The notes beneath the pieces are model-generated. The model was not told the origin of the DNA, searched no databases, and saw nothing but the letters and a program-made list of their open reading frames with translations. From assembly GCA_035048485.1 (NCBI GenBank), contig CM068587.1, positions 53,787,501 to 53,851,500 on the forward strand: 64,000 nucleotides of DNA. Direction: 5' to 3'. Shown in pieces: positions 35,335-64,000 of the stretch. This DNA comes from Pteria penguin (taxonomy: Eukaryota > Mollusca > Bivalvia > Pterioida > Pteriidae). Every line of letters begins with the position of its first letter. The first letter of the stretch is position 1. The position numbers were made by a program, and so were the translations under genes.

Positions 35335-36828
35335 AAAGCTACCTTTACTTTATCCCCCTTTTTTAACGCTGTTGCGAGGGGAGAATATTTGCATCATTGA
35401 ACATTGCACACGCAGCCAGCCCAGAACATTTATAAAATTCCCTGCTTGTCTGTTCAAGGTGTACGGCTAGGCTGTCATATATGCACATATTTGATCGATA
35501 CTTGCAGGATGCAATGCATCACGGAGTCCTAGCTTTCCTTGTCAAGTCTGGAATTCAGGGGATTAAAAGATAAACATTTTCTGATTCACACTTATATCCT
35601 TCAGGTCAGTAGTAAAACGTAATAGGAATCCAACGAAGGTTATTTTTGTATTGTTTCATAAAGTAAGGGGCGTCCAGGAGGCCCAGGAACACCAACATTT
35701 TTGTTTCAATTTTTTAACACTCTTCCAACATATTTTTTTTTTTAAAATCAATCAATAAATAAGGAAATGAATCAGAATATTTACATTACTACTAGACTAC
35801 CCATGTTAAACGCCCGTTACCCTACCCGATTTATATTTCAATAATTCTTGATGACCGGATTACATCAGAAAGCGCACATTTAAAATATTTTAATTGGTGG
35901 AGCTTGCCTGGAATGGCTAGATACATACACGCTAACCAGGTCATGTACTACTACTCACAAGAATACGAGATCGTTTGTTTCCAAATTAGGGCCATTTCAA
36001 GCATAACACTCAACATATATGCATATGCATACAAATAATGACACCAGATCATGATAGATTTAAGTAGACAGCATAAAACACACAAGGATCTGCAGTTATG
36101 CATTTTGAGTCTTTGTGGCAAGAAATATCACTAATAAAGTCATTATAACTCGATAAAAACTCGCGACGAGCCGCGAGTTTAATTGGTCAAAATCAATTAA
36201 TTAATAATGATAATAGATAGTTAACAGATAATTGAATCTATTGTAAATTCCTTGTGAAATAGGCTCTCCATCCCTTTGGAAAAGTGCAGTGGGGGATTTA
36301 TTATTCTCATTCTACTCTACAATTCTATGCCAGATGTTTGTGCCACTTATTTCTTTTTTTATTTGGTGAACATGTATTTGTTGTATGTTTGTTTGTTTTA
36401 TGGTTTTACATCATATATTTTGTCTGTATAGTGTTGGTAGATAGTCATCTACACTCCGATTTTTGACCAGTCAGACCGCAGCTCTTATTTGCTGCACTTG
36501 AAACCGGGAGTAAACAGGTAAAGATTTGAATGGAGCAGGTGCCAGGTGAAAAGTAGAGATCGTGCTGTAGAAGTTGTTTAAGGAAGTTATGTTGGAAAAG
36601 AACATTATAAAGCATAGAATTGACTTACCTGAGAAGGATTGCTGAGGTTAGTTTGGGTGCATTCGTCCGAGAATCCAGGAAGTCGATTTTGAGCACAGAG
36701 CGTGCCCCCCCCCCCCCCCCTTTTGCGATTACAAAATAACGTTTTGGTTAAATTTTTATCGAATTATTATGGCTTTATTAGTGATATTTCTTACCATAAA
36801 GACTCAAACTGCATAACTGCAGACCCCT
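35333..36828. other. non-coding stretch
   Basis: A C homopolymer at 36706-36720. No recognisable exon or repeat. Confidence 0.4.
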
Positions 36829-37108
36829 GTGATTGATTGATTGATTATTGTCTTATGTCACTCCACGATTATTTCACGTACATGTATATGGTGACGGCAT
36901 CTGCCTGATGCATTGCATACAAATTTAGACCTTTGCAACGGACCCACCCGAAGCAGTGAGGGATCTTTTACATGCCACGCCTACCGTGACACGGGACATC
37001 AGTTTTTACTGTCTTATCCGAAAGACCGAACACCAGTGTGCCCTGGGCGGGAGACGAACCCAGTACCTCTGGATCACGAGCCGAGCACCTTATCCACTAG
37101 GGTCCCGT
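36829..37108 (-). mobile_element. tRNA-derived SINE, family 1
   Basis: Full layout in reverse: (TGAT)n tail, GTGACGGCATCTGCCTGATG, the CGAAGCAGTGAGGGATCTTT core, GTCTTATCCGAAAGAC and a tRNA-like head complement ending ATCCACTAGGGTCCC. Confidence 0.85.
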
Positions 37109-37304
37109 GATAAAATACAAATCATTGACAAACAGAAACGCTCCAAATTTGAACGGAACCCAAATCATAGACAGCTGACAGAACCAATTCACGTGAAAGA
37201 GGAGTTACTGGCTCAGTTGTGTGGCAGAAGTCACCATGGAGCTATACAATACATGAATATCAATAATATACTGGCACATATAACACATTACAAAAATATT
37301 TGAT

Positions 37305-37639
37305 TGTAGTGCAATTACGATACCGACTTAGTACGGTCATTTTATTTGACAAAAGCCAAACAAATGGTGTGGTTAACCGGTTTATGGGCCCACCTTCCCA
37401 CTCACCGTAACAGCAGAACAATCAAAGGACGTACATTTAAAATTTTATAAATAATCCTCCATGTAAAGAACAAGGGTCAACAGGTATTGCATATTGAGAG
37501 GTCATAAAAATGTAAACACGTAAGGTATTGTAAAACACATAATGATATAAAAATATATGCGACATCAACATGATAAACCGTGCTCTGCCAGTCTGAAAGC
37601 GAGCTAAGACCGTAGATCTGTAGGAGTCCCGAATAACAG
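37305..37639. repeat. dispersed repeat flanking the retroelement
   Basis: A plus-strand segment at 37370-37405 (CGGTTTATGGGCCCACCTTC) recurs in reverse near 44280-44310. TACGATACCGACTTAG at 37317-37332 recurs at 55725-55740. Probably the 3' part of the element or a linked repeat. Confidence 0.45.
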
Positions 37640-39270
37640 TCAGAGGGGACGGGGTTCAGGACCATGTCTCCTCTGAAAGAGGTTTGGACAAGGACCGTCA
37701 TATAGTCCCCACCGTCCTGTTAGTCAGCGTGCAACGTTCAATTAAAAGTCTGCATAAGTCGGTAGAGGGGCCAAATACAAGACCTATAGTCTTTTTGATG
37801 ATCTCAATGTCATATTGTCTATTTAGAAGACGTTTGACCATTTTATTACATGATAAAATAACGTTATCGGAGCCTTTTACTTTCCTTGGTTTATATACGA
37901 GATCACCGTAAAGATTAAGATGGGAAATTCCATTGGATACATAGTGTTGAAAAGAAATATTTCCAAATTTAGATAGAAGTTCTGAATAAGATCTAAAGAA
38001 TTTGCCAAATGTTTTTCTAAGCTTGTGTAACCCTGAGTTAAAAGTTTAGTAGTAATTTGTAAATTTCGTTTATAAAAGTCCAAAACATCGGTGCACCCTC
38101 TGACAAATCGAACTAATTGAGATATATAGATACCACATAATGGGAGTCGAGGGACATCGCCATCCAAGTAAGGAAAATTTACAATAGGAAATCCAAAATC
38201 CTCACGTTTATCATAAATATTAGTATATATTAGGTGGTTCATAATTTTGATGTTCAAATCTAAGAAAGGTGTAGATTTATCTCAAGTACTAGCTTTATTC
38301 AATTTGAGCTCTGGTGGATATATTTCTGATATAAATTGTTCGAATTCAAGGTTGTCGATAACCAAAATGTCATCCAGATATCTGCAAGTATTATTAAATT
38401 TGTCAATGAGGTCGAAACATTTTGATTTTTGAATAGAAACCATAAAATCCCTCTCATAACTATAAAGAAATAAATCTGCTGTCAGAGGCGCGCAGTTAGT
38501 ACCCATAGGAATCCCAACTATTTGTTGATATATCTTGCCATCAAAATGCACAAAAATATTATTCATGAGAAAATCTAGTGCTTTACATAATTCCTTGCAA
38601 GTCCAGTATTTAAATGAAGTATATTGTTTGTTGGAAAAGAATCCGGAGTTATTAGAAGTACATATGTATGTTTTAGATTCTCTGTGAAAACACCACTGTA
38701 TAAGAGACAGCAACTTGCTTTTAATCAAATCATGAGGCAGAGATGTATAAAGTGTAGAAAAATCAAATGTAGAAATTTGAGTCGCTTTGAAATTCAGTGA
38801 AAGAAGTTTGTCTATAACTTCATGAGAATTTTTAATTGACCAAAAGTAATTGATTTTACTATTATGAAATGCGACATCACAATATTTGATAATATGATCT
38901 TTTATAGCAGTTAGAGCAGACGTAATATGTTTCGATAGTACCGTAGTAGAGCAGTGGCTAGAATTAGATATGAAACGTGATTTATATGGACTTTTATGTA
39001 GTTTTGGGAGCCAATACATGGTTGGCAGATCAGATTTATCAGTTTTAATTTTGAAGTCGGACATGGTCATGAAGTGATCGTGCAAGGTGCTGTCTTATGA
39101 GGTAGGGCTTTCCACATATGTATGAGTGGAGTTTAATTCGTTTTAAGTACTTCAATATAATATAGTTTTCAAACAACTATTATGTTATGACCTGCTTTAT
39201 CAGCAGGAACAAAGACATATTTAGCATGTAGGTCAGCTATCCTCTTTTTAATAGAATTACCTTTCACAGT
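37640..39270 (-). pseudogene. decayed retroelement reverse transcriptase (Penelope-like type likely)
   Basis: Read on the minus strand from about 39270. Recognisable blocks: VFVPADKAGHNIIVV (with a stop right after), LPTMYWLPKLHKSPYKSRFI, STFDFSTLYTSLPH (RT motif A region), GIPMGTNCAPLTADLFL (motif B), RYLDDIL (the YLDD catalytic box), PLCGIYISQLVRFVRG and a C-terminal CTLTNRTVGT-like end. It is broken by TGA and TAA stops near 39100-39170, a frameshift before the STHTYVE block, an in-frame TGA at 38282-38284 and a frameshift near 37990. The LPKLHK/MGTNCAP/YLDD pattern fits Penelope-like elements, with no GIY-YIG endonuclease visible; a related non-LTR class is the alternative. Confidence 0.8.
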
Positions 39271-39899
39271 TTCTCTTTGGTTTCATAGCATGATCAAGGT
39301 TTGAACATTACACTTTCAATTTTCTAATTATGGGAGACGACAAACTGTACGTGTACATGTTCTACTGCATGCAGACAACACAATCACATGTGCATGATGT
39401 GGGTCACTTACTTCAGTTACATACGTTACATCTTGATTTTTTCGTAATTGACTAATTCAATTCATTATGATAAAAAAGAACCAATTCACAGGAAAGTAAA
39501 TCAACAGAATTACCTTTCGCAGTTTAGTGTCTTTGTGTTCATGGAATATAATTCTGGTTCGTTCCGCGCAAATTTTTCGAGAACCCCACTTTTCGGTTGC
39601 AAAATTATACGGATTAGAGATGTTCAAAACTCTGGATCCGCTTCTGCTGTGCCAAGGGGAATTCCCAGTCATCTCTGACGTGCTATGGACCATCAATGAC
39701 ACCAGAATCTGTCATCATCATAGTGGTCAGTGACAAAGCACGACAGAAGAATGGAATCTTCGCAATCAAGAAAGAAAAGCAATTATTGTGTCTTTTTTCA
39801 TTATATGGTTATTGCTTTGTATTTTACATGTCAATACCGCTTCAATAGATATATCTCTATATATCTATACAAAATCACAAAAGTCCAAAACATCAAGTG
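39271..39899. other. non-coding stretch
   Basis: Short frames only. A piece at 39580-39640 (AGAACCCCACTTTTCGGTTG, CTGGATCCGCTTC) may be a damaged repeat end. Confidence 0.35.
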
Positions 39900-40049
39900 C
39901 AGTGGCGAATTTAGAGGGGGGGGCCCTCTTTTCACCACATATTCACGAGCAAAAATTAAGATTTTGCACCAAAAGTAGCAGAGTGGTTTGGCTAATACAT
40001 ATGGGCCCCCCCCCCCCCCCCCCTTTTCAGAAATCCTGAATCCGTCATG
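39900..40049 (-). mobile_element. CAGTGGCGGATCCAG-family element
   Basis: Starts CAGTGGCGAATTTAGAGG, ends AAATCCTGAATCCGTCATG; interior CAAAAATTAAGATTTTGCACC as in 13224-13385. C homopolymer near 40008-40023. Confidence 0.75.
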
Positions 40050-40415
40050 ATATGTGCCAAAACCATTTCAATAGAAATATCCACAAAAGTCCAAAACACC
40101 AGGTGTGCCAAGCCATGAGAATGAAAACTTTGAATCAGCGTGTGGTTTTCTATCTTTAAAAGTTTGATCTATTTCAAAGAAAGCACACTGTAACTGAATG
40201 TTAGAAAATTACTACAATTTAATTCGTAATAGGAAGAAAGAGACGGCCATAAAATGGTACATTCGGGTTTTATGACTGCCAAAACAACGAATTCAATTGT
40301 TTTTTTAAAAAGGGGCGTTTAGGTGTAAAGTGTCAAAATGCCAGTAAGTTTGAATTATTAATTCTTAAATGCAACTATTAATATATTTCAGTGAATGCAA
40401 ATTTTAATGTTACAA

Positions 40416-40495
<80 letters not shown>

Positions 40496-41212
40496 ACATA
40501 AATGTCATTCAATAAGATAGACTAAAATAGTGGAGCTATCAATAGGGTTTCTATAAATGTCAATATCAATGTCAATACATCTATATGCCATTTCTGTTTA
40601 CCGTTTTATCTTCAGTGCCGGATTGACGTATTCGTTGGCAAACAGTGACATTTTATGTAAAAAAGACGTCATTTGCGGATGCCACCGACCAAACCGATAG
40701 TGATTTATAAAAGGATCTGTAATGATACTAAAGACGTCCAGAATGTTTCAAAACGTCAAAATTAATATTGCTCTCCTTGATATTGGTCAGTGTTCGGATT
40801 AAAAAAAACACACATTTTGGTAATTTTGCCCTTAGCCTCCTCTAGAACAAACTACAACATAAAGTTTTGTAAATTTAGTTGCCGATATATATGTAATTTA
40901 CATAATTATGTTCTATAGTTATTGATTTGTAAATCCAGAAATGGGCAAATGGAAAGTCTCCTCCGTTTCTCTCTGTACATGTATTTTAATATGTTCTTCA
41001 AAACATATTATCTTGTCACTTAGCGGAGTTGACAAAATACAGATGAGAAGCCAGGTGACGAGTCGCTGGCAAAGACGACATTCAAATCACAACCCAAAAT
41101 GGGCGTCTACTGACGAGAATATAAAACATTGGGATCTTCATTCGATGGAGCTGAAGGAGGGTGACGAGTCGCTGGCAAAGACGATATTCAAAGCACAACC
41201 CAAATTGGGCGT
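40050..41212. other. 3' flank of the STING gene, with an (AT)n microsatellite
   Basis: (AT)n at 40419-40492. No AATAAA is seen on the minus strand near the STING stop; an ATTAAA variant lies at 40985-40990. No gene. Confidence 0.45.
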
Positions 41213-60230
<19,018 letters not shown>

Positions 60231-60819
60231 AGTAAGAAGTTTGTCTTACGAATGACGTAAGATCAAACAGTAAATGCAAGACTGTAAAAGTAAAATAACA
60301 TTCGTAACATTATAATACATGTTCATTTATGCTTATATTGATGTTTAACTTTCTATCCGTCTGTCTGCATTATTTTCGTCTGTTTCAATTTCCTTCGAGG
60401 GCAACACACACAAAGGTACTTTGTAACACGACACACTTTATCATACTGTACATGGACAGGGAAATACTACCCCGGAATTCCCGGACAATTCCGATTAAGA
60501 CTATCATGTCTGCATTACGGTTTAGTTTAGGTTCTACGGATTTAACGACGGTTTTATAAGGGATGGAATAGATGTTCATTATTGGCTGGGCCTAGGTATC
60601 TTCTGAAGTCTCATCACGTGACTGTAGAGTTCTACACGGCGGTTGTGGGTACCCGACTGGAGATGCTTACTCCTGGGCGCATGCTCTCAGCATCGTATAT
60701 TGGTTCGTGTTTCTCATTTACCGCTTGTGAGTGCCTCCGTCTCACTGTTTACTAACAAATGACGTCGCTCTAGCGTAATCACCCATCTTGACTGGGTAAT
60801 GGATTTTACTTTCAGATCC
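60231..60819. other. 5' flank of the STING gene
   Basis: No TATA box or clear promoter motif is identifiable by eye. A 5' untranslated exon cannot be excluded. Confidence 0.35.
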
Positions 60820-60999
60820 CGGGGCAGCGCGGTGTAGTGGTTAAGCGCTTGGCTTGCGGCGCCGACGATCCGGGTTCGATTCCCGGGTTGCGCCACTATG
60901 TTTAAGAGGTTGGTTACCTCCTTCTTCCATGTCGCGATATAACTGAAATATTGTTGAAAGCGACGTAAAACACCAATCAACCAACCAACCAACCAACCA
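60820..60999 (+). mobile_element. intact tRNA-derived SINE, family 2, with target site duplication
   Basis: tRNA-like head of about 75 bp (A-box-like GTGTAGTGGTTAAGC; B box GGTTCGATTCC), core ATGTCGCGATATAACTG, GTTGAAAGCGACGTAAAACA and a (CCAA)n tail. ACTTTCAGATCC at 60808-60819 is repeated exactly at 61000-61011, the target duplication of a retroposition. The clean duplication and intact boxes mark a young copy. Upstream of the STING start. Confidence 0.95.
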
Positions 61000-61011
61000 A
61001 CTTTCAGATCC

Positions 61012-61794
61012 TGTTCGTTTATAAATAGCAATACACATCTTTTCCTTCATTTTTGTCAAATCAGTAAAAAGGATGTTGGATAGGAAATCCCGGATGAATA
61101 TTTGTACCGACAAATAGACAAGAGAAGGACTATGAAGTGTTTAGTGCAGACGAATTAATTTAGCAATGGATGTTTTAAATCCCTGATAGATCATCCTTCA
61201 AGTGGAATGCGATTTTCGAAAAACATAGTTCCTACTTTCGTTTCTAAGTTTACATTTAAGTATCAGTCGTGATATTTCATAGAAATTAAAAAAATATCAT
61301 TTTTAAATTTTGTTATGATAAAGTTTTAAATTTCTGTGTTAAATCTCAGTGTAACAATGACAAACACGCTTTTCATTCATACCTGTGTGCATGTATATAC
61401 CCAGAGCTTGGGATGGTAATAATAATTAAGTAGTATATAAATAGCAATAAATGGTCGATTAAAAGAGTTCTTCGAGATACAATATCAGTCATAACAACTT
61501 ATTCTGGAAGGGATGCAAAATTACATATTTATTTTTTAACAAGCCCCGGAAAATGTCCATTTTTATACTGAATGTCCGTTTATTCTGCTTATTTCTACCA
61601 CACTTATCGACAAGAAATATATAAATATCGAAATATCAGCAGTTTGTCTTTATTTAAAGGGACAGAATTTCCATTTTAAGGGAAACTTCAAGCGCACATT
61701 CATTAAGATCTAATTATACTTTGATGTTCACAGATGACATACAACACTGCCAGACTTTCTTAACGGTGAGCTAAAGTTATTGATTTAATGATAC
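61012..61794. other. non-coding stretch
   Basis: AT-rich; no gene or repeat recognised. Confidence 0.4.
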
Positions 61795-62690
61795 ACAAAT
61801 TCTTCCATGGACCGTTGTCTTCCATGATGGGTTGTCTTCCATGTGTTGTCTTCCATGATGCGCTGTCTTCTATCATGTGTTGTCCTCCATGATGTGTTGT
61901 CTTTCATGATGAATTGTCCTCCATGATGTGTCGTCTTGCATGATGTGTTGTCTACCATGATGCGCTGTCTTCCATCATGTGTTGTCCTCCATGATGTGTT
62001 TTCTTTCATAATGTGTTGTCTCTTATGATGTGTTGTCTTCCATGATGTATTGTCCTCCATGATGTGCTGTCTTTCATGATGTGCTGTCTTCCATGATGTG
62101 TTGCCTGTCATGATGTATTGTCTTCCATGAAGTACGTGTTCTCTCCATGATGTGTTGTCTTCCATGTGTTGTCTTCCATAATGTACGTGTTCTCTCCATG
62201 ATGTGTTGTCTTCCATGTGCTGTCATCAATAATGTACGTGTTCTCTCCCATGATGTGTTGTCCTCCATGATGTGTTGTCTTCCATGATGTTTTGCCTGCC
62301 ATCACAAGGTCTTCCATGATGTACGTGTTCCTACCCTTGATGTGCTGTCTCCCATGATGTGTTGTCCTCCATGATGTGTTGTCTTCCATGATGTGTTGCC
62401 TGCCGTCACATAAGGTCTTCCATGATTTACGTGTTCCTACACTTGATGTGTTGTCTCCCATGATGTGTTGTCCTCCATGATGTGTTGTCCTCCATGATGT
62501 GCTGTCTTCCATGTGTTGTCTTCCACAATGTGTTGTCTTCCATGATGTGTTGCCTGCCATCACATAAGGTCTTCCATGATGTACGTGTTCCTACCCTTGA
62601 TGTGCTGTCTCCCATGATGTGTTGTCCTCCATGATGTGTTGTCCTCCATGATGTGCTGTCTTCCATGGTGTGCTGTCTTCCATGTCTCCC
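61795..62690 (-). repeat. 17-bp minisatellite
   Basis: Unit TTGTCTTCCATGATGTG with variants (TCCTCC, GTACGTGTTCTC). A higher-order block with GTACGTGTTCCTACCCTTGA recurs at about 62320, 62430 and 62580. Long His/Trp/Thr-rich frames on the minus strand come from the repeat. Confidence 0.93.
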
Positions 62691-62848
62691 AAATTTATGG
62701 AAATACAAATAATTCCAAATAGCTATAAAAGATAGTCCCAAAAATAGTATTTTAATGTTCTGAAGTTGATTTCAAAAGCAAATCGATGGTAAGCGATACA
62801 AGCTTGATAAATGACTTGTAATACTATAGACGATGTGTCTGTGCTTGC

Positions 62849-63029
62849 AGGCGCGGATCCAGAAATTTTGTCGAGCGGGGGACCACCCCAATGATGTCTC
62901 CAAGAGGGAATCCATCCATGTTTTGTCTTTATTATTCTCTTTTATATAGAGAAGTGACAAGAAAAGTACTTTTCGCCGAATCTCAGGGTGGGTCAAGACT
63001 CCCGGTCCACCGTTCTGGATTCGCGCATG
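62849..63029. mobile_element. dispersed element with GGCGCGGATCCAGAA ends
   Basis: Starts CAGGCGCGGATCCAGAAATT and ends TTCTGGATTCGCGCATGG, inverted ends shared with 30299-30484. Confidence 0.7.
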
Positions 63030-63261
63030 GCGATTGTACAGAGTATAAATTTACTTCTTCCAATGCAAGATTTCTGTACGCAAATACATGTACAACACGC
63101 CTTAAATCGTGAAGTGAGAAGTAAACATAGTTACTTTGCGTTGATTAGTATAATTTCAATAATGGACTTCCCACTTGCGTCTCTTAATTAATATTATTAT
63201 TTGCATCACTCATGACACAAAAGTTGTTAATTCTTTGTGTCGTTTCTGCTGTATACGTAAG

Positions 63262-63516
63262 CCGGCGTAGGCTAGTGGTATCGCGGTGGACTCCTAATCG
63301 GGAGGCCGGGGTTCGATTCCCGCTCTGGTCATGTCGGTGTCCTGTCTTTCGGATGAGACAGTAAAAACCCAGGCCCCGTGTCGTGGTATGCATGGCACGT
63401 TAAAGATCCCTCACTGCTTCGGGTGGGTTCGTTGCAGAGGTCAAAATTTGTATGTCCCGCATCACGCAGATGCCGTCACCATATACGTGAAATATTCGTG
63501 GTGTGACGTTAAACAA

Positions 63517-63550
<34 letters not shown>
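63262..63550 (+). mobile_element. tRNA-derived SINE, family 1, full length
   Basis: tRNA-like head of 71 bp from GCCGGCGTAGGCTAGTGG to the B box GGTTCGATTCCC; anticodon position CCT. Then GTCTTTCGGATGAGACAGTA, GATCCCTCACTGCTTCGGGT, GATGCCGTCACCATATACGT and a (ATCA)n tail. Confidence 0.9.
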
Positions 63551-63605
63551 CTGCTGTATACGTACCTGTGTAAATGTAGGCCTACCTGCTAATCGTCTAG
63601 AAGAG

Positions 63606-63871
63606 GCCGGTGTGGCTCGGTGGACGAAGCGTTCGGCTCGTGATCGAGAATTTCCGAGTGCGACTCTCGCCGTGGACACATCGGTGTCCTGTCTTTCTGA
63701 TGAAACAGTGAAAACCGTGGTTCCGTGTCACGGTAGGCGTGGCACGTCAAAGATCCCTCACTACTTCGGGTGGGTCCGCTGCAAAGGTATAAATTTCTAT
63801 GCAACGTATCATTTAGATGCCGTCACCATATACGTGAAATAATGGTGGAGTGAAGTAAAACAATAATCAAT
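63606..63871 (+). mobile_element. tRNA-derived SINE, family 1, second subfamily
   Basis: Head GCCGGTGTGGCTCGGTGGAC with a damaged B box (GTGCGACTCTC), then the same body as 63262-63550 and an AATCAATT tail. The head differs (GGCTCGTGATCGAG), so two head subfamilies share one body. Confidence 0.85.
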
Positions 63872-64000
63872 TAACTATCATAACTACAGCAAAGTCGTCT
63901 GTGTTATGCTAGGCCTAAATAAGCTGCCATTTTGCTTGCTGGTTTGCCGGAGACATTACTGAGAGTTAATACTAATGACTCATGCTGTGTACGTGCGTGT

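Noticed and set aside
60820..60895. Functional tRNA gene
   Set aside because: It is the head of SINE family 2, flanked by a target duplication.
61795..62690. Long His/Trp/Thr-rich minus-strand frames
   Set aside because: Translation of a 17-bp minisatellite; no domain.
63262..63332. Functional tRNA gene (CCT anticodon position)
   Set aside because: The tRNA-like part is continuous with a SINE body and tail repeated across the window; stem pairing is poor.

Overview
The window looks like nuclear DNA of a marine bivalve mollusc. Genes are sparse and split by introns, the DNA is AT-rich, and repeats fill most of the space: tRNA-derived SINEs, foldback (MITE-like) elements, minisatellites and microsatellites. 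The protein families present (TIR-STING, an NQO-type quinone reductase, a divergent class A GPCR) fit a lophotrochozoan. I cannot name the species. No prokaryotic or viral gene is visible.

Layout. 1-6.6 kb: repeats only. 6.6-8.0 kb (minus): an intronless seven-helix receptor. 9.9-11.3 kb: a SINE and a 23-bp minisatellite of nearly 50 copies. 13.8-16.7 kb (minus): a four-exon NAD(P)H:quinone oxidoreductase gene. 17-24 kb: repeats, including a 43-44-bp minisatellite and a ~40-bp minisatellite whose unit matches the core of a SINE found elsewhere in the window. 24.85-25.66 kb (plus): an open frame of 267 codons that I do not recognise. 25.7-37 kb: no convincing gene, many foldback and tandem elements. 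37.6-39.3 kb (minus): a decayed retroelement reverse transcriptase. 41.2-60.2 kb (minus): the main gene of the window. 60.2-64 kb: SINEs and a minisatellite.

The main gene encodes innate-immunity domains in the order TIR, STING ligand-binding domain, TIR, STING ligand-binding domain. Eleven exons read by eye join with matching splice phases into one frame of 702 codons, with no internal stop. Single TIR-STING proteins are known from oysters and bacteria; a tandem TIR-STING-TIR-STING chain is the candidate novel system here. The halves are not equivalent. The first TIR keeps the W-C-x-x-E motif holding the NADase-type glutamate, while the second has alanine there. The first STING domain has lost aromatic ligand-contact residues, while the second keeps an F/R/Y set. 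This suggests one half senses and the other acts, but that is inference. Two neighbouring TIR-STING genes would be the alternative, although the second half has no start codon of its own: it has TTG where the first half has ATG, and a stop codon in frame directly upstream.

Exon calls rest on reading splice signals and phases by eye. Family assignments rest on recognised motifs, without database searches.
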